A stretch of DNA of 64,000 bases from assembly GCF_020515695.1 (NCBI RefSeq), contig NZ_JAIWJA010000003.1, positions 620,001 to 684,000 on the forward strand, in the 5' to 3' direction. Made by a program: the position numbers and the translations under genes. Below, one piece after another: positions 12,951 to 20,404 of this stretch. Below the pieces are notes generated by a model. The model saw nothing but the letters and a program-made list of their open reading frames with translations, was not told the DNA's origin and ran no database searches. The stretch comes from Pseudomonas sp. MWU16-30317. GTDB taxonomy: Bacteria; Pseudomonadota; Gammaproteobacteria; Pseudomonadales; Pseudomonadaceae. Position 1 is the stretch's first letter; every line of letters starts with the position of its first letter.

Positions 12951-15900
12951 TCAGCCGATGGTCATCAGGCTGGCGTTACCGCCCGCGGCTGCGGTATTGA
13001 CGCTCAACGCCCGCTCGATCACCAGGCGCTCCAGGGCGATATTGCTTTCACCCTGAGACAGCCCCTGCACGCCGACAATGGCCCCGGCGCGTTTGGCGAT
13101 CTGCTGGCACACGCCGCGCAGTTGGTCCGAATCACCGTGATGGATCACGGCATCGAATGGCACGTCATCCTTGTTCCACTCCGCTACCAGGCGAATTTTC
13201 CCCTGCACGTCCTTCGGCAAGCGATTGCGCACAGCCTTGCCCAGTTCGTTCTCCACCCACACCGCATGGCTGCCCACCGACAGCGTGGCGGCCAGTTGCA
13301 CCAGCAGGTCGGCCTCGGTTTCGGCCAGGCACAGCACGTGCTCGCGGGCCAGGATGGTGTAGCTGTTGCGCTCTCCGGTCGGGCCGCTCAGCAGGCGTGT
13401 GACGCCGCTTTGCGATTGCGCGGCGAACTGCTCGCAGACCTCTGCCAGCTCGGCGTGCTGATTGCTCGCAGCCCAGGCTTGCAGGGCGCGCAACGGCTTG
13501 AGCTGGACATCGCGCAGGCGCACATCCGGAGCGGTCGGGCCGTCCTGACGGTGCAGCGACGCGCTGATGGCATCTGCCGGGCAGGTCGACAGCAAGCGGT
13601 ACAGGTACAGCGGGCCGCCGGCTTTTGGACCGGTGCCGGACAGGCCTTCACCACCGAACGGCTGCACCCCGACCACGGCCCCGACGATGTTGCGGTTGAC
13701 GTAGACGTTACCCGCGTTGACGTTGTCGAGGACCTTGGCGATGGTTTCGTCGATACGGGTGTGCACGCCCAGGGTCAAGCCATAGCCCGACGCGTTGATC
13801 TGCTCGATCAGGCGGTCGATGTCCTTGCGCTGGTAGCGGACCACGTGCAACACCGGGCCGAAGATCTCGCGTTGCAGCTCGTCAAAGCTTTCGAGTTCGA
13901 TCAGGGTTGGCGTCACGTAGGTGCCGCGCTTGATTTCGGCGCTGTCGGCGATGGCCATCTGGAACACATTGCGGCCTTTGTCGCGCATCGCCTGCACGTG
14001 TTTGTCGATGTTGGCCTTGGCTTCAGCGTCGATCACCGGGCCGATGTCCACGCTCAGGCGCTCCGGGTTGCCCAGGCGGGCTTCGGCCATGGCGCCCTTG
14101 AGCATTTCGATCACACGGTCGGCGGAGTCTTCCTGCAGGCACAGTACGCGCAGGGCCGAGCAGCGTTGACCGGCGCTGTCGAAGGCCGAAGAGACGACGT
14201 CGATGACCACTTGTTCGGTAAGCGCCGAGGAGTCGACGATCATGGCGTTCTGGCCGCCGGTTTCGGCGATCAGCGGGATCGGCCGGCCCTGGTTGTCCAG
14301 GCGCCCGGCAATGTTGCGTTGCAGCAGGCGCGCTACCTCGGTGGAGCCGGTGAACATCACGCCTTTGACGCGCTCGTCGCCCACCAGGCGGGCACCAACG
14401 GTTTCACCGCGGCCGGGCAGCAGTTGCAGCACGCCTTCAGGGATGCCGGCTTCGAGCAGCAGGCGCACGGCCTGAGCGGCGACCAGTGGGGTCTGTTCGG
14501 CCGGCTTGGCCAGCACCGGGTTGCCGGCCGCCAGTGCCGCAGCCACCTGACCGGTGAAGATCGCCAGCGGGAAGTTCCACGGGCTGATGCACACCACCGG
14601 GCCCAGTGGGCGGTGGGCGTCGTTGCTCAGGTCGTGGCGAGCCTGCACCGCGTAGTAGCGCAAGAAGTCCACGGCCTCGCGCACTTCGGCGATGGCGTTG
14701 GCGAAGGTCTTGCCGGCTTCGCGGGCCAGCAGGCCCATCAGCGGCTGGATCTCGGCTTCCATCAAGTCGGCGGCGCGTTCCAGTACGGCGGCGCGCTCGT
14801 CCGGGGGGGTGGCCTGCCAGATCGGGCCGTTGCCCAGCGCGCAGAGCAGGGCGTTGTCGACGTCTTCGACGGTCGCTTCCTGGACGTGACCGACCACATC
14901 GCGGTGGTCGGCCGGGTTCAGCAACGGCTGGGGCGTGCCCGCGCTGATCGGGCAGCCGAGCATCGGCGCCGCTTGCCAGTCGTTATGGGCGGTGGCCAGC
15001 AAGGCGCTGGACAACGACGCCAGGCGATGTTCGTTGGCCAGGTCGATACCGGCGGAGTTGTTGCGCTCGCTGCCATAGAGGTCGACCGGCAGCGGAATGC
15101 GCGGGTGCGGCAGGCCGAAACCGCCTTCCTGAGCCGCCATGCGCTCGATGCTGCTCACCGGATCGGCCACCAGCTCGTGGATCGAGATGGAGTGGTCGGC
15201 GATGCGGTTGACGAACGAGGTGTTGGCGCCGTTTTCCAGCAGGCGGCGGACCAGGTAGGCCAGCAGTGTTTCGTGGGTGCCGACCGGCGCATACACGCGG
15301 CACGGACGGTTCAGCTTGCCATCGGCGACCTTGCCCACCACTTGCTCGTACAACGGCTCGCCCATGCCGTGCAGGCACTGGAACTCGTACTGGCCGGGGT
15401 AGTAGTTCTGCCCGGCGATGTGGTAGATGGCCGCCAGGGTGTGGGCGTTGTGGGTGGCGAACTGCGGGTAGATGACTTCTGGCACCGACAGCAGTTTTTT
15501 CGCACAGGCGATGTAGGAAACGTCGGTGTACACCTTGCGGGTGTACACCGGATAGCCTTCCAGGCCTTCGACCTGGGCGCGCTTGATCTCGCTATCCCAG
15601 TAGGCGCCCTTGACCAGGCGAATCATCAGGCGATGGCGGCTGCGGCGCGCCAGGTCGATGACGTAGTCGATCACATACGGGCAGCGCTTCTGATAGGCCT
15701 GGATGACGAAGCCGATGCCGTTCCAGCCGGTCAGTTGCGGCTCGAAGCACAGCCGTTCGAGCAGGTCGAGGGACAGCTCCAGGCGGTCGGCTTCCTCGGC
15801 GTCGATATTCAGGCCGATGTCGTAATGCTTGGCCAGCAGGGTCAGCGACAGCAGGCGCGGGTACAGCTCATCCATGACGCGCTCGTACTGGGCGCGGCTG

Positions 15901-16904
15901 TAGCGCGGGTGCAGCGCCGAGAGCTTGATGGAAATGCCCGGGCCTTCGTAGATGCCGCGGCCGTGGGAGGCTTTGCCGATCGAGTGGATGGCCTGCTCGT
16001 AGGACGCCAGGTATTTTTGCGCGTCGTGTTCGGTGAGGGCCGCTTCGCCCAGCATGTCGTAGGAATAGCGGAAGCCCTTGGCTTCGAAACGCGTGGCGTT
16101 GGCCAAGGCTTCAGCGATGGTTTCGCCGGTGACGAACTGCTCGCCCATCAGGCGCATGGCCATGTCGACGCCCTTGCGAATCATTGGCTCGCCGCTTTTG
16201 CCGATGATGCGGCTCAAGGACGACGTCAGCCCGGATTCGTTGTGGGTCGAGACCAGCTTGCCGGTCAGCAGCAGGCCCCAGGTGGCGGCATTGACGAACA
16301 ACGACGGGCTGTTACCCAGGTGCGGCTGCCAGTTGCCGTTGCTGATCTTGTCGCGGATCAGCGCGTCGCGGGTGCCCTTGTCGGGAATCCGCAGCAGGGC
16401 CTCGGCCAGGCACATCAGGGCCACGCCCTCCTGGGACGACAGCGAGAACTCCTGCAGCAGGCCCTGGACGATACCGGCGCGGCCACTGGCGCTTTTTTGA
16501 TTGCGCAGTTTTTCGGCGATGCCGGCGGCGACCTTGTGCGTGGCCTCGGCCATGGCGGCGGGCAGGCGCGCCTGCTCCAGCAGCATCGGCACGACTTCCT
16601 GCTCGGGGCGACGATAGGCGCCGGTGATGGCGGCGCGTAGCACCGACTGCGGGAGGATGCTTTCGGCGAACTCGAGGAAGCACTGATGGCTGTGCTCGAT
16701 CTGTACTTCACCGACGTCGTCACCGAGGGCGCCACCCAGACCGCTGAGCTCGTTGAGGGTTGCGCCCGCTTCGAGTTTCTCGAGGTAATTGAAGATCGCC
16801 TGTTTGATCAGCCAGTGCGGAGTGCGGTCGATCGACTGGGCTGCCGCCTTCAATCGCTCACGGGTCGGGTCGTCGAGTTTGACCCCAAGGGTGGTCGTCG
16901 CCAT
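12951..16904 (-). CDS. putA: Trifunctional PutA: proline dehydrogenase, P5C dehydrogenase and put repressor
   Basis: 1317 residues. Oxidises proline to glutamate in two channelled steps. Residues ~1-47 (TTTLGVKLDDPTRERLKAAA) form a ribbon-helix-helix DNA-binding domain, so this PutA also represses transcription. The FAD-linked proline dehydrogenase barrel covers roughly 250-560 (GPGISIKLSALHPRYSRAQ, RLVKGAYWDSEIKRAQ). The NAD-dependent aldehyde dehydrogenase covers ~650-1130, with FTGSTEVARLL, AETGGQNAMIVD and catalytic Cys in DSAGQRCSALRVL. The C-terminal ~180 residues are the extra domain of long PutAs. Divergent from putP across 281 bp that carry several TGCAAC boxes. Confidence 0.97.
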   Translation of the reverse strand: MATTTLGVKLDDPTRERLKAAAQSIDRTPHWLIKQAIFNYLEKLEAGATLNELSGLGGALGDDVGEVQIEHSHQCFLEFAESILPQSVLRAAITGAYRRPEQEVVPMLLEQARLPAAMAEATHKVAAGIAEKLRNQKSASGRAGIVQGLLQEFSLSSQEGVALMCLAEALLRIPDKGTRDALIRDKISNGNWQPHLGNSPSLFVNAATWGLLLTGKLVSTHNESGLTSSLSRIIGKSGEPMIRKGVDMAMRLMGEQFVTGETIAEALANATRFEAKGFRYSYDMLGEAALTEHDAQKYLASYEQAIHSIGKASHGRGIYEGPGISIKLSALHPRYSRAQYERVMDELYPRLLSLTLLAKHYDIGLNIDAEEADRLELSLDLLERLCFEPQLTGWNGIGFVIQAYQKRCPYVIDYVIDLARRSRHRLMIRLVKGAYWDSEIKRAQVEGLEGYPVYTRKVYTDVSYIACAKKLLSVPEVIYPQFATHNAHTLAAIYHIAGQNYYPGQYEFQCLHGMGEPLYEQVVGKVADGKLNRPCRVYAPVGTHETLLAYLVRRLLENGANTSFVNRIADHSISIHELVADPVSSIERMAAQEGGFGLPHPRIPLPVDLYGSERNNSAGIDLANEHRLASLSSALLATAHNDWQAAPMLGCPISAGTPQPLLNPADHRDVVGHVQEATVEDVDNALLCALGNGPIWQATPPDERAAVLERAADLMEAEIQPLMGLLAREAGKTFANAIAEVREAVDFLRYYAVQARHDLSNDAHRPLGPVVCISPWNFPLAIFTGQVAAALAAGNPVLAKPAEQTPLVAAQAVRLLLEAGIPEGVLQLLPGRGETVGARLVGDERVKGVMFTGSTEVARLLQRNIAGRLDNQGRPIPLIAETGGQNAMIVDSSALTEQVVIDVVSSAFDSAGQRCSALRVLCLQEDSADRVIEMLKGAMAEARLGNPERLSVDIGPVIDAEAKANIDKHVQAMRDKGRNVFQMAIADSAEIKRGTYVTPTLIELESFDELQREIFGPVLHVVRYQRKDIDRLIEQINASGYGLTLGVHTRIDETIAKVLDNVNAGNVYVNRNIVGAVVGVQPFGGEGLSGTGPKAGGPLYLYRLLSTCPADAISASLHRQDGPTAPDVRLRDVQLKPLRALQAWAASNQHAELAEVCEQFAAQSQSGVTRLLSGPTGERNSYTILAREHVLCLAETEADLLVQLAATLSVGSHAVWVENELGKAVRNRLPKDVQGKIRLVAEWNKDDVPFDAVIHHGDSDQLRGVCQQIAKRAGAIVGVQGLSQGESNIALERLVIERALSVNTAAAGGNASLMTIG

Positions 16905-16976
16905 TACAAATCCTCATCAAGGCCGCTGGACCCGCGGCATCAGGTGGCGTGCAGATTAGCTCGGCGCAAGGCTGGG

Positions 16977-17149
16977 TGCAACCGGGTGCAACCCACTTTT
17001 TGAAAGGATTGGTAACACTGTTGTGGATATGCGGCCACGGTTGACTGGGTATGCTTCCCGATGGTGCGCTAACCCCCATGAAATCAGCGGTCTGCTCCTT
17101 TTCGGGGCATTTATTTCATTCGGCTATCTGGGTGCAACTCCGGTTGCAC
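16977..17149. promoter_or_regulatory. put control region with four PutA-type GTTGCA/TGCAAC boxes
   Basis: The divergent putA-putP gap holds TGCAAC at 16977-16982 and 16987-16992 (a 10-bp-phased direct pair in gggTGCAACcgggTGCAACcc). A further pair, TGCAAC 17133-17138 and GTTGCA 17143-17148, forms the perfect inverted repeat GTGCAAC-N4-GTTGCAC. E. coli PutA is known to recognise GTTGCA sequences, and the PutA here has the matching ribbon-helix-helix. The two clusters flank the likely promoters of each gene. Confidence 0.7.
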
Positions 17150-17185
17150 TCATAGGCCGCAACCATAACAAGAAGGCATTAACTC

Positions 17186-18670
17186 ATGACCCTTGGTAAC
17201 CCTACTCTGATCACCTTTGTGATCTATATCGCCGCCATGGTGCTGATCGGACTGATCGCCTGGCACCGGACCCACAACCTTGCCGATTACATTCTGGGCG
17301 GGCGGCGCCTGGGCAGTTTCGTCACGGCGCTGTCGGCCGGCGCCTCGGACATGAGCGGCTGGCTGCTCATGGGTTTGCCTGGCGCCATCTATCTATCGGG
17401 GTTGTCCGAAGGCTGGATCGCAGTCGGGCTGATCACCGGCGCCTACCTCAACTGGCTGTTCGTCGCCGGACGCTTGCGGGTACAGACCGAGCACAATGGC
17501 GATGCGCTGACCTTGCCCGACTACTTCGCCAGCCGTTTCGATGATCGCAGCGGCCTGCTGCGGGTCATCGCGGCGCTGGTGATTCTGCTGTTCTTCACTA
17601 TCTATTGTGCATCCGGCATCGTCGCCGGGGCGCGCCTGTTCGAGAGTACCTTTGCCTTGACCTACGAGCAGGCGCTCTGGGCCGGGGCGGCGGCAACGAT
17701 CGCCTATACCCTGATCGGCGGCTTTCTGGCTGTCAGCTGGACCGATACCGTGCAAGCGACGCTGATGATCTTCGCGTTGATCCTCACCCCGGTGATGGTC
17801 ATGCTGGCGAGCGGCGGCGTCGACAGCGCGATGTTGGCCATCGAGGCGCAGGCGCCGGAGCATTTCGATGTGTTGCGCGGTACCACCTTCATCGGCATTG
17901 TCTCGCTGCTTGGCTGGGGGTTGGGCTATTTCGGCCAGCCGCATATCCTGGCGCGGTTCATGGCGGCCGACTCGGTCAAGTCGATCGACAAGGCCCGGCG
18001 TATTTCCATGGTCTGGATGATTCTGTGCCTGGGCGGCGCCCTGGGCGTGGGCTTCTTTGGTGTGGCGTATTTCTCCACCCATCCGCAGGTGGCCGGGGCG
18101 GTCGCCGAGAACCCCGAGCGGGTGTTCATCGAGCTGGCGCGCCTGTTGTTCAATCCGTGGATTGCCGGTGTGTTGCTCTCGGCGATTCTGGCGGCGGTCA
18201 TGAGCACCCTCAGCTGCCAGTTGCTGGTCTGCTCCAGCGCGCTGACCGAGGATTTCTACAAGGCCTTCCTGCGCCAGCATGCCACTCAGCGTGAATTGGT
18301 ATGGGTGGGGCGTGCGATGGTGCTGTTGGTGGCGCTGGTGGCGATCTGGTTGGCCAGCAACCCGGAAAATCGCGTGCTGGGGCTGGTCAGCTATGCCTGG
18401 GCGGGTTTCGGCGCGGCGTTCGGGCCAGTCGTACTGATCTCGGTATTGTGGAAAGGCATGACCCGTGACGGCGCGCTGGCGGGTATCGTGGTGGGGGCGG
18501 TGACGGTGATCGTCTGGAAGCAGTTCGCGCTGCTGGGAATGTACGAAATCATTCCGGGCTTCGTGTTTGCCAGCCTGGCCATCTGGCTGGTCAGCTCGGT
18601 GGGCGCGCCGACGGCGGCCATGCTCGAACGCTTCGATGGCGCCGAGCGCGCGTATCGGCGCGAGCGCTGA
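17186..18670 (+). CDS. putP: Sodium/proline symporter
   Basis: 494 residues, 13 predicted membrane helices, sodium/solute symporter family. Signature parts: ADYILGGRRLGSFVTALSAG, ASDMSGWLLMGLPGAIYLSG (Na+ and proline binding helix), and GWGLGYFGQPHILARFMAA. Imports proline with Na+ to feed PutA. ATG 17186 is preceded by AAGAAGGC. Divergent from putA, sharing its operator region, so PutA should repress both when proline is absent. A GC-rich hairpin follows the stop. Confidence 0.96.
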   Translation: MTLGNPTLITFVIYIAAMVLIGLIAWHRTHNLADYILGGRRLGSFVTALSAGASDMSGWLLMGLPGAIYLSGLSEGWIAVGLITGAYLNWLFVAGRLRVQTEHNGDALTLPDYFASRFDDRSGLLRVIAALVILLFFTIYCASGIVAGARLFESTFALTYEQALWAGAAATIAYTLIGGFLAVSWTDTVQATLMIFALILTPVMVMLASGGVDSAMLAIEAQAPEHFDVLRGTTFIGIVSLLGWGLGYFGQPHILARFMAADSVKSIDKARRISMVWMILCLGGALGVGFFGVAYFSTHPQVAGAVAENPERVFIELARLLFNPWIAGVLLSAILAAVMSTLSCQLLVCSSALTEDFYKAFLRQHATQRELVWVGRAMVLLVALVAIWLASNPENRVLGLVSYAWAGFGAAFGPVVLISVLWKGMTRDGALAGIVVGAVTVIVWKQFALLGMYEIIPGFVFASLAIWLVSSVGAPTAAMLERFDGAERAYRRER

Positions 18671-18679
18671 GGCGACCGT

Positions 18680-18710
18680 CCGGCCTCGCCGATTTTGGCG
18701 GCGAGGCCGG
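18680..18710 (+). terminator. Hairpin terminator after putP
   Basis: Perfect 11-bp stem CCGGCCTCGCC / GGCGAGGCCGG with a 9-nt loop (gattttggc), 10 bp after the putP stop and upstream of the rlmJ ribosome site. There is no U-tract, so it may be a partial terminator. Confidence 0.6.
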
Positions 18711-18745
18711 CACAGGGTAAACTCCTGCGCATTGCAGGAGTTGCC

Positions 18746-19582
18746 ATGAATTATCGTCACGCTTTCCACGCCGGCAACCACGCCGACGTCTTCAAACACC
18801 TTGTCCTTACTCGTCTGATCGCCTTGCTGTCGCGCAAGGAGCAGCCGTTTGCCTCCATTGATACCCACGCAGGCCTAGGGCTCTACGATTTGCGTGGCGA
18901 TCAGGCGACGCGCACCGGCGAATGGTTGCAAGGCGTCGCGCGCCTCTGGGAGGCGCAGGATGTGCCGCCTTTGGTCGCGGACTATCTGCGCGTGCTGCAT
19001 GACATGAACCCAGATGGCGAGTTGCGCTACTACCCCGGTTCGCCGGAGTTGGCGCGGCGCCTGACCCGCCCGCAGGATCGCGTGTTGCTGAACGAAAAAC
19101 ATCCCCAGGACGGCCAGTTGCTCCGGGACAACATGAAGGGCGATCGCCGCGTGGCGGTGCATCTGGGTGAGGGCTGGCATGTGCCTCGGGCGCTGCTGCC
19201 GGTGCCGGAAAAGCGCGCTTTGATGCTGATCGATCCGCCGTTCGAGCAACTGGACGAGATGCAGCGTTGCGCCAAAGCCCTTAAAGAAGCCATTGGCCGC
19301 ATGCGCCAGACGGTGGCCGCCATCTGGTATCCGGTCAAGGATCAGCGAGCGCTCAAGCGTTTCTACCAGGATCTGGCCGGCAGCGGCGCACCCAAGTTGC
19401 TGCGGGTGGAATTGCTGGTGCACCCGATCGAAACCGAGCAGAGCCTGAATGGCTCAGGGCTGGCGATCGCCAATCCGCCATGGGGGTTGGAAGAGGAGCT
19501 GAACCAGCTGCTGCCGTGGCTGGCGCAGTTGCTGGGGCAGACCCAAGGTGGTTGGAAGATGGATTGGCTGATTGCCGAGTGA
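18746..19582 (+). CDS. rlmJ: 23S rRNA (adenine-2030-N6)-methyltransferase
   Basis: 278 residues starting MNYRHAFHAGNHADVFKH, the invariant RlmJ/YhiR N-terminus; ATG 18746 has AGGAG 5 nt upstream. SAM-dependent N6-adenine methyltransferase with motif I region FASIDTHAGLGLYDL and catalytic DPPF (LMLIDPPFEQLDEM). Methylates A2030 of 23S rRNA. Followed by a REP pair separating it from the convergent msrA. Confidence 0.95.
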   Translation: MNYRHAFHAGNHADVFKHLVLTRLIALLSRKEQPFASIDTHAGLGLYDLRGDQATRTGEWLQGVARLWEAQDVPPLVADYLRVLHDMNPDGELRYYPGSPELARRLTRPQDRVLLNEKHPQDGQLLRDNMKGDRRVAVHLGEGWHVPRALLPVPEKRALMLIDPPFEQLDEMQRCAKALKEAIGRMRQTVAAIWYPVKDQRALKRFYQDLAGSGAPKLLRVELLVHPIETEQSLNGSGLAIANPPWGLEEELNQLLPWLAQLLGQTQGGWKMDWLIAE

Positions 19583-19595
19583 TAGCTGATGGCCC

Positions 19596-19674
19596 CTTCG
19601 CGGGCAAGCCTTGCTCCCACAGTGTGCGCAGTTAGAGCGGCGTACACCTGTGGGAGCAAGGCTTGCCCGCGAAG
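19596..19674. repeat. Inverted pair of REP sequences between convergent rlmJ and msrA
   Basis: Arms of 27 nt (19596-19622 and 19648-19674) are perfect inverse complements with the core CGCGGGCAAGCCTTGCTCCC; the 25-nt spacer ends in gtacac. The same family occurs at 45933-46004. REP palindromes are typical extragenic repeats of Pseudomonas and here sit exactly between two convergent stops, where they can act as a bidirectional terminator. Confidence 0.95.
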
Positions 19675-19677
19675 CTT

Positions 19678-20328
19678 TCAAGCCGCAGGCGGCATGCACA
19701 CCCCGGTGCCACCCAGCCCGCAATACCCGCTTGGGTTCTTGGCCAGATACTGCTGGTGATACGCCTCGGCATAATAGAAAGTCGGCGCCAAGGCGATCTC
19801 GGTCGTGATCGCGCCCATGCCGGCCTCGCTCAGCTGGCTCTGAAACACCTCCTGACTGGCCCTGGCCGCCTGCAATTGCACCTCGCTGGTGCAATAGATG
19901 GCCGAGCGATACTGAGTGCCCAGATCATTACCCTGACGCATGCCCTGCGTGGGGTTGTGCGCTTCCCAGAACACTTTCAGTAGCGTCTCGTAGCTCACCT
20001 TGGCAGGGTCGAACACCACCAGCACCACTTCGCTGTGGCCGGTCAGCCCAGAGCAGGTTTCTTCGTAGGTCGGGTTGGGCGTGTAGCCCCCTGCGTAGCC
20101 GGCGGCTGTGGTCCACACGCCTGGTTCGTTCCACAAGCGACGCTCCGCTCCCCAGAAGCAGCCCAGGCCGAAGATTGCGGTTTCGAGCCCGGCAGGGAAG
20201 TCCGTCAGCGAATGTCCGTTGACGAAGTGCTCGGCGGGCACCGTCATCGGTGACTCACGGCCTGGCAGCGCTTGCTGCGGTGAGGGCAATTCGTTTTTGT
20301 TGACCAGGATTTCCGAGCGCAAGACCAT
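19678..20328 (-). CDS. msrA: Peptide-methionine (S)-S-oxide reductase
   Basis: 216 residues. Catalytic motif [12 protein letters not shown] (nucleophilic Cys of GCFWG), then [25 protein letters not shown] and the resolving cysteines in the C-terminal [14 protein letters not shown]. Reduces the S epimer of methionine sulfoxide in proteins using thioredoxin. The ~40-residue N-terminal leader before the MsrA fold is usual in Pseudomonas homologues. Located 76 bp downstream of dipA on the same strand, the arrangement also known in P. aeruginosa. Confidence 0.96.
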   Translation of the reverse strand: MVLRSEILVNKNELPSPQQALPGRESPMTVPAEHFVNGHSLTDFPAGLETAIFGLGCFWGAERRLWNEPGVWTTAAGYAGGYTPNPTYEETCSGLTGHSEVVLVVFDPAKVSYETLLKVFWEAHNPTQGMRQGNDLGTQYRSAIYCTSEVQLQAARASQEVFQSQLSEAGMGAITTEIALAPTFYYAEAYHQQYLAKNPSGYCGLGGTGVCMPPAA

Positions 20329-20404
20329 GGGTCTTCTCCTCTGCAGGGAATGGGAAGTGGCAACAAGGATAGACCGACAGTTTGCTCAAGCGTTGCGTGG
20401 CGGG

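Noticed and set aside
13122..16640. 1172-codon open frame antisense to putA (likewise 8813-10615, 26190-28754, 47923-50208 and 62216-63829 antisense to mscK, aceE, the msbA-distal genes and thiC)
   Set aside because: These are long only because high-GC third positions suppress stops on the opposite strand. Their translations are rich in Gln/His/Arg/Gly with no domain, and the sense frames are unmistakable enzymes.
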